From Manduca sexta (taxonomy: Eukaryota > Arthropoda > Insecta > Lepidoptera > Sphingidae), in contig NC_051130.1 in the NCBI RefSeq assembly GCF_014839805.1, positions 4,092,001-4,156,000 of the forward strand: a DNA stretch of 64,000 nucleotides, in the 5' to 3' direction. The notes beneath the pieces are model-generated. The model searched no databases and was not told where the DNA came from. It saw nothing but the letters and a program-made list of their open reading frames with translations. Position 1 is the first letter of the stretch. Each line of letters opens with the position of its first letter. Positions 61,001-64,000 of the stretch are shown one piece after another. Both the position numbers and the translations under genes were made by a program.

Positions 61001-61347
61001 CAAAGCCCTTTTTTTTGCGATATTTATTACTCCACTTTTATTTTGTAGAGAAAATTTAAACAAAATCTCGAAAAATGTACTGTTATATACATCGAACTTA
61101 CGCATAAACATAAACATCAATAAACCACCTTAATGCACCTACCATGATTATCTCTGCTTCACCCTAAGGTTGACTGGGAGAGAATTCCCACGACGTTTGC
61201 CTACGTCATTGTCCGCCTATGTACAATTTTTGATTATGAAGTGCAAATAAATAAATAAAACAATACTCACATCTATATAGGAAGCGTTGATGTAGTCCGA
61301 ATCTGGCTCCCGATCCACGGTTTCTAGCACCACTCGATTGTAGTCGT
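41133..61347 (-). CDS. Ptp99A: Receptor-type protein tyrosine phosphatase, two tandem PTP domains (3' part)
   Basis: Twelve exons join in phase: 61347-61271, 53197-53063, 49107-48970, 47823-47657, 46756-46621, 46187-45938, 45747-45671, 45122-44991, 44613-44485, 44158-43971, 43247-43112 and 43040-41133. Eleven introns have GT/AG borders. D1 (about residues 1-240 of the visible part) shows [29 protein letters not shown] and a split P-loop HCNDGGGRSG with Cys-X5-Arg kept. Its WPD loop reads WHS (47770-47778), and the Q-loop QTxxQ is ENEEQ. D2 shows [58 protein letters not shown] and [15 protein letters not shown], with Ser (43973-43975) for the catalytic Cys. Two inactive-looking loops suggest binding or scaffolding more than turnover. 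Receptor ectodomain and membrane segment lie right of the window. The name Ptp99A (axon-guidance receptor in flies) is from remembered sequence; another insect RPTP is possible. The tail carries an in-frame TGA at 42960-42962. Confidence 0.8.
43112..43247 (-). CDS. Ptp99A: Ptp99A-like exon: D2 [18 protein letters not shown]
   Basis: It completes [16 protein letters not shown] and continues [18 protein letters not shown] to VENM before donor GTAAGT. The P-loop Arg is kept. Confidence 0.85.
43868..43945 (+). mobile_element. Repeat family D fragment, intronic
   Basis: AGTAGGGTCTAAATGGAATG, GTCGACTGACGAAAGATGAT and CGGGCTGTTAAAAG match the start of family D. Confidence 0.6.
43971..44158 (-). CDS. 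Ptp99A: Ptp99A-like exon: D2 WPM loop and Ser-for-Cys
   Basis: The exon encodes [33 protein letters not shown] and DYGPVCVVS, followed by two bases of a Pro codon. WPD is WPM, and the catalytic Cys position is Ser. Confidence 0.85.
44485..44613 (-). CDS. Ptp99A: Ptp99A-like exon: D2 PPFWPEG...WIFRINKK
   Basis: The exon has 43 codons in phase 0 with acceptor TTGTTTCAG and a weaker donor GTTGGT. It contains [10 protein letters not shown] and [17 protein letters not shown], continuing directly into the next exon. Confidence 0.85.
44991..45122 (-). CDS. Ptp99A: Ptp99A-like exon: D2 [14 protein letters not shown]
   Basis: The exon has 44 codons in phase 0, [20 protein letters not shown] then [21 protein letters not shown] stands where active domains have TQGP. 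Confidence 0.85.
45200..45360. mobile_element. MITE with TTA target duplication, intronic
   Basis: A 161-bp element begins CCGCCATTTTCAATAAACGA and ends GTTTATTGAAAATGACTG, imperfect inverted repeats. TTA at 45197-45199 and 45361-45363 suggests a PIF/Harbinger-type element. A half copy lies at 51355-51460. Confidence 0.75.
45671..45747 (-). CDS. Ptp99A: Ptp99A-like exon: D2 start ([11 protein letters not shown])
   Basis: The exon completes [20 protein letters not shown] and NAVFVD, with acceptor TTTACAG and donor GTAAGT. It is the D2 counterpart of the first visible D1 exon. Confidence 0.85.
45938..46187 (-). CDS. Ptp99A: Ptp99A-like exon: D1-D2 linker
   Basis: The exon has 83 codons, [17 protein letters not shown] then [30 protein letters not shown] and [10 protein letters not shown], ending after one base of a codon. 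It spans the end of D1, a helical linker and the KNR loop of D2. Confidence 0.85.
46621..46756 (-). CDS. Ptp99A: Ptp99A-like exon: D1 P-loop Arg and Q-loop
   Basis: Joined to the preceding exon it gives [18 protein letters not shown], keeping Cys-X5-Arg. The last residues GLIENE with the next exon's EQYKF form the Q-loop, with Glu where Gln is usual. Confidence 0.85.
47657..47823 (-). CDS. Ptp99A: Ptp99A-like exon: D1 WPD loop (WHS) and P-loop Cys
   Basis: The exon encodes [20 protein letters not shown] and runs to GPMVVHC plus two bases of the next codon, before donor GTGAGT. The usual W-P-D is W-H-S, so the general-acid Asp is missing. The catalytic Cys is the last complete codon. Confidence 0.85.
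48120..48475. mobile_element. Two family D copies in inverted orientation, intronic
   Basis: A plus-oriented copy (about 48120-48300) with GGCTGATCCTAGAATTTGAT and TTACGTGGGCCATTATAAGG faces a minus copy (about 48310-48475) with CCCCACGTAAATATGTCGCG and CAACAGGCCGCCATAATTGT. The copies are diverged from each other. Confidence 0.7.
48970..49107 (-). CDS. Ptp99A: Ptp99A-like exon: D1 QYWPP...YGDISV
   Basis: The exon has 46 codons in phase 0 with acceptor CTTCGCAG and donor GTAAGT. It contains [20 protein letters not shown] and IRTFRLYK, the conserved KC-x-YWP and YGDI segments of receptor phosphatases. Confidence 0.85.
49108..50499. other. Intron sequence, no feature supported
   Basis: This is part of the intron between two D1 exons. 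It shows T-rich tracts near 49130 and 49300 and AT-rich sequence with no repeat recognised. Confidence 0.4.
50500..50710 (+). mobile_element. Repeat family E, diverged fragment, intronic
   Basis: GTTGGTTACCACTTCTAAGT, TTTCGGTTTGGAACATTGTA and ATGCCAATCAGTGATTTATA resemble 2050-2370 weakly. Confidence 0.4.
51355..51460 (+). mobile_element. Half copy of the TTA MITE, intronic
   Basis: TTACGGCCGTTTTCAATATA and CCAATCAAAATAATTTATTT match one half of 45200-45360. The second terminus is absent. Confidence 0.55.
51731..51953 (-). mobile_element. SINE family B, inverted, intronic
   Basis: The reverse complement has an A-box-like GTGGCGTAGATATACGTGAT and B-box GGTTCGAATCCC, then GGGCACAAATTC-like and GTGATAGCGGGCGAA blocks. 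The element starts at GACTGCCTCCGTGG and is near full length. Confidence 0.8.
52591..52913 (-). mobile_element. SINE family A, inverted, with target duplication, intronic
   Basis: A near full-length copy runs from GAGCCCTGTTTAATATACTG to GGCTATCGCCGC. ATCTAACGCTTTTTATAAT (left) and ATCTAACGCTTATTATAAT (right) flank it, a 19-base duplication with one mismatch. Confidence 0.85.
53063..53197 (-). CDS. Ptp99A: Ptp99A-like exon: D1 YIVTQGP and DFWRMIWQ region
   Basis: The exon has 45 codons in phase 0 with acceptor TGTCCACAG and donor GTAAGT. It carries [11 protein letters not shown] and [12 protein letters not shown], core structural motifs of PTP domains. The intron upstream of it is about 8 kb. 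Confidence 0.85.
53885..54075 (-). mobile_element. RTE-type non-LTR 3' end, intronic
   Basis: Read on the minus strand it encodes [36 protein letters not shown] and VQQWTSCG followed by stop and a (GATGAT)n tail. This is the conserved C-terminus of RTE-like elements common in moths. A second copy is at 62415-62590. Confidence 0.75.
54076..55430. other. Intron sequence with a repeat D fragment
   Basis: About 54740-54860 matches family D in inverted orientation (CAGGCCGGCATAATTGTATC). The rest is AT-rich intron with no feature supported. Confidence 0.4.
55431..56025 (+). mobile_element. SINE family A split by a SINE family B
   Basis: Family A runs from AGCGGCGATAGCCTAGTGGG to 55739 and resumes at 56011 with GGGCTGATATTATTG. 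Between the halves is a family B element, with the duplicated sequence TAGTATATAATACA on both sides. Confidence 0.85.
55740..55996 (-). mobile_element. SINE family B inserted in SINE A
   Basis: The minus strand starts GACTGCCTCGGTGGCGTAGT (A box) and has GGTTCGAATCCCGGGTCGGG (B box). The TAGTATATAATACA at 55726-55739 and 55997-56010 is a perfect 14-bp duplication created by the insertion. Confidence 0.9.
56026..57819. other. Intron sequence, no feature supported
   Basis: AT-rich intron, with short frames lacking domains and no recognised repeat. Confidence 0.35.
57820..58320 (+). mobile_element. Helitron-like family 3 copy split by SINE A
   Basis: CTGAACGTGATAAAGTCAAA and CGATGGAATTTGGTA (57827-57880) continue after the SINE with TGTTGATAGTTTGAGACCCT. 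The whole follows family 3. Confidence 0.65.
57881..58208 (+). mobile_element. SINE family A
   Basis: The copy starts GCGACGATAGCCTAGTTGGG, has AGGTTCAAACCCCAAAG, and ends GGGCTGATATTATTATTA. TTGGTA at 57875-57880 and 58209-58214 is a short target duplication. Confidence 0.8.
59251..59490 (+). mobile_element. SINE family B, diverged
   Basis: GTCACGGTGGCGTAGTTGTA (A box) and AGGTTTGAATTCCTGATTGG (B box) are present, followed by TTAGCCCGGAGTCTAGAAAT and GGCGATAAGGGGGTGCCC. The copy is older than the 55740-55996 one. Confidence 0.75.
59750..59970 (-). mobile_element. Helitron-like repeat, family 3
   Basis: Inverted copy with CTTTTGCTCACGGATTCACC, TTTCCAGGGTCTAAAACTAT, CAAACCAAATTTTATAAAAA and a final GGGGACTTTGTTTTATAATA. 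Confidence 0.65.
59971..61270. other. Intron sequence, no feature supported
   Basis: AT-rich intron between two D1 exons, with no clear repeat. Confidence 0.4.
61271..61347 (-). CDS. Ptp99A: Ptp99A-like exon: D1 start (DYNRVVL...DYINASYID)
   Basis: The acceptor is TTTCAG and the donor GTGAGT. The exon starts with two bases of a codon whose first base lies upstream. It encodes 25 residues ending at YINASYID, the pTyr-loop region. It has the same size (77 bases) and position as the corresponding D2 exon 45671-45747, consistent with domain duplication. Confidence 0.85.
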
Positions 61348-62414
61348 CTGAAACAAATGTACCGTGAGTAATGCATTACTATTCACTGCACCACTTGAGA
61401 GGATTTTAACTAGTAGATGTTAAATAAAACTTGATGGGGAATATTGCTTAGATATAAACTACTAACTGCACCGATATCTCTAGGCCAGTGGCTTGCTCAT
61501 TTTGTTATTCAATTATAAATAAACACTCGAAAGTTTTATATTCTTTGTTTGGTATTCTGTTTTGTTTGTGTTGTTTATACGTGGTTGTTTATATTTATGG
61601 ATATAACTAATCAGGCCTTGCCTATCTGTCCTGTGCCATGACCTAAAAACAATTAGTTTAGCAATTTGGTCACTTCTTCATTCATTTGTAAAAATATGTA
61701 TCTGATCTTATTTATGAAAGGGAATCGAACCTTTCACATATTCAATGGCTCACGTCCTTTAAGGGCTTATACTATATGTAGAGACAACGCATTTTAAATG
61801 AGAAACGGCGCGCATCAACCACAATCCAACGCGCAGTATACTCGATGCAGTCGGGAATTGAATATTTTTACTATTAATGCGCGCGCACTTCTATAAATAT
61901 GCAAGAAACGCTAGCATCAAATACATCTTTACCTCATTGGATACAAAATACGCCGTCTACCTACACCCTAAGCAATAAAATACCAAAAACCGTTAGAAAT
62001 TGACTTCACAATTCCAGTACGGCGTTTGATAAACCCCGCTGGCTTTGCGCCAATAATTTTGGATCCGATGAATATAATTTTTTGGTTCGACGGCGTAGAA
62101 AATCTGTGTGAACAGATTGCACGGCTAAAGCTTCAGGGCGGGGCAGGTGAATGCGACCTCTATTGATTATAGCTTAAGATCGATATTGGTAGATTATCAC
62201 CTCGTTTGGAATAACGGGGTAGTAATGTTTAAGCAGTTTTCCTTTACGGTCTACTTGCGGAAGGGATCATGTTACGTTTGATTTGAATGCATTTTATTGC
62301 GGAACATAATATTTTATTATTCGGGAATCGGGATATTTTATATTTAAAAAATGGTAGACATATTTCTTTGCACGTATATATGGCCTTCACAAAATTGTAC
62401 CTGCTAGTTACTAC
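61348..62414. other. Intron sequence upstream of the first visible D1 exon
   Basis: I looked for the exon with the KNRY loop that should precede D1 and did not find it in this stretch or to the right edge. Confidence 0.4.
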
Positions 62415-62590
62415 ATCATCATCATTACCCACGTGAAGTCTGCTGAACACAGGATTTTCTTAATGATTTCCAGACGAACCTGTCAAAGGTGGCCTGCATC
62501 CAACGTGTTCCTGCCACCTTTAACAAGTCGTCAATCCACCTTCCAGATGGATGTCCAACGCTGCGCTTGCCAGTAATAGCTTGTTCAGTG
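62415..62590 (-). mobile_element. RTE-type non-LTR 3' end, decayed
   Basis: Minus-strand reading gives GKRSVGHPSGRWIDDLLKVA, GTRWMQATFDRFVWKSL and VQQTSRG then stop, with a (GATGAT)n tail. It is a paralogue of 53885-54075. Confidence 0.7.
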
Positions 62591-62754
62591 GTATATTGAA
62601 AGCCTAAACCACCTTCGTGTGCTATCTTTTCCTAATTTTTATGTTAGTAGCGCATACTTCTGAAGTTCTTTTATTTTATAAACGTACACAGCAAAGTGTC
62701 CCCAGTCCCACTGCACCTAATTGTATGTGGACTTGAGCCCAATAGAATGGCTCT

Positions 62755-62905
62755 GACGAGAGGTGATTACCCCTCGTCAGTAAATACAATTATGCCGGCC
62801 TGAACACGACACACTTACGTGGACCACAATGGCATGTTTTAACAACTCGTGTACGGTGGCCGCTATCCGAGTGGATATAAAATATATCCTACCACCAACG
62901 AGTTA
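62755..62905 (+). mobile_element. Repeat family D copy
   Basis: GATTACCCCTCGTCAGTAAA, TTATGCCGGCCTGAACACGA and GAGTGGATATAAAATATATC match the family; an internal segment is deleted relative to 35590-35800. Confidence 0.65.
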
Positions 62906-64000
62906 TAACTCATAATCCCGAGTACATTCTCGTTTATCAGTTATAAAAAACCTCTTTAATCTAAGTCGGTAACAAGGTGGTATTGTTGGAACTAATTCAA
63001 GCCACCAGTAGATGCAACTTTTGCCGCTACACTTGGACAAACGCGAGACAATAAGACCGGCCAGCGACAGCTCTGACCGAGATCTCCGCTGTTATCTAAC
63101 AGACGAGTAGTTAGCTATAGTCTTTACTGGAACAAAAGTAATCAAATTGAAATTTATATCCTTGGTAGTCAGCCTAGTCAGCCTTAATACTGATAATTCA
63201 TAACTTCAAATCGCTTTAACATTAATTACAATCGAAATATTCTATCTTAAATAAAGTAGCCTTTGTGGTCTATTTTAGTGATGAAATATTTGATACGGAC
63301 ACAAAAGTTAAAAGGCGATTTGAAATTTTGAATTTGTTCAGCTACTTTTGTGGCTACTACCTATTTATAATCAGACAAAGAGAAGGATAATTGAGAGAGT
63401 AAAGAATTCAATTGACATGATAAAAATGCAACAGATGATTTCTAATTCAAACTTCTTGATAATTATTATTATTTATGGGCAGTTGGATCGCTATCAGGTA
63501 AGCAGTTTACTAGTTTTGTCGTGGATTTCTATAATAAATACCATACAATAATTACCAGAATATATTCCCAGATGAATCAGAATGAACTAGCAGGAACTTT
63601 TACCTAATGTCTCCATGCAAAGTCCGAGTTTGCGGTTAAACTGCAAGTTATAATGCAGTTGGAATGGGTTATTGTGCTGTGGATTGTTAATGTGATCTAT
63701 GAACTAGGTAGTGCCGTAAATTAACTGTTGATAAGGAAGAGATTAATTTATAAATATTTTTTTAATCTAAAAGAACGAGAAAAAATATTAGGAAAAGTAG
63801 TTTGTATGTTTGAAAGAGGTGCTCTGAAACTGGGACTGATTAAAAAAATATCTGATAGTAAATGACCTAGACTATTCCTAATATGATATACATTTAACTA
63901 TGATTGTTGTTATTCTGGAAAAAGACTTGTGGAGGTCCAGGGGTAAGGTTTTATTTACAATTTTAAATGTCATAGTTGCTGACCGCAATGATGAGATCTA
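62906..64000. other. Right-edge AT-rich stretch, no feature supported
   Basis: No exon or repeat recognised. Probably still inside an intron of the phosphatase gene, because its N-terminal coding part is absent. Confidence 0.35.

Overview
The window looks like insect nuclear DNA, most likely from a moth or butterfly. It is AT-rich, with short spliced exons and long introns, and it is dense with repeats I associate with Lepidoptera: tRNA-derived SINEs with pol III A/B boxes, RTE-type non-LTR ends, Helitron-like elements ending in CTAG, and MITEs. I see no bacterial features and no CRISPR array. Assignments come from reading the sequence and from remembered family motifs; no database search was run.

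Two host genes are visible. At the left end (649-3801, + strand) are the last two exons of a carboxyl/cholinesterase-family protein. Its catalytic Ser and His and its oxyanion glycines are replaced, although the reading frame and splice sites are intact. At the right (61347 down to 41133, - strand) are twelve exons of a receptor-type protein tyrosine phosphatase with two tandem phosphatase domains, best matching insect Ptp99A from memory. Every exon joins in frame with GT/AG borders. Domain D1 keeps the Cys-X5-Arg loop but has WHS where WPD is expected. Domain D2 has Ser in place of the catalytic Cys. The extracellular part, the transmembrane segment and the first exons of D1 lie beyond the right edge. 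The GC-rich last exon holds an in-frame TGA 26 codons after the splice site, and the same frame then stays open for 608 more codons. The tail is therefore either reached by stop-codon readthrough, by splicing at a donor that overlaps the TGA, or the TGA is a sequence error.

The roughly 37 kb between the two genes and all the larger introns are a mobile-element graveyard. The clearest structure is a nest at about 9.9-14.9 kb: an RNase H-bearing non-LTR element (- strand) is split by a hAT-type DNA transposon with an 8-bp target duplication; the hAT carries an endonuclease/RT non-LTR element (+ strand); and that element is split by a truncated RTE element with a 9-bp target duplication. Other well-supported items are a near-perfect 359-bp palindromic element flanked by TTAA with a second decayed copy, a Helitron with a 3' hairpin, MITEs with TAA or TTA duplications, a SINE inserted inside another SINE with a 14-bp duplication, and a cluster of TCTCGCGAGA palindromes. 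Stretches between the listed elements are AT-rich sequence in which I could support no gene.
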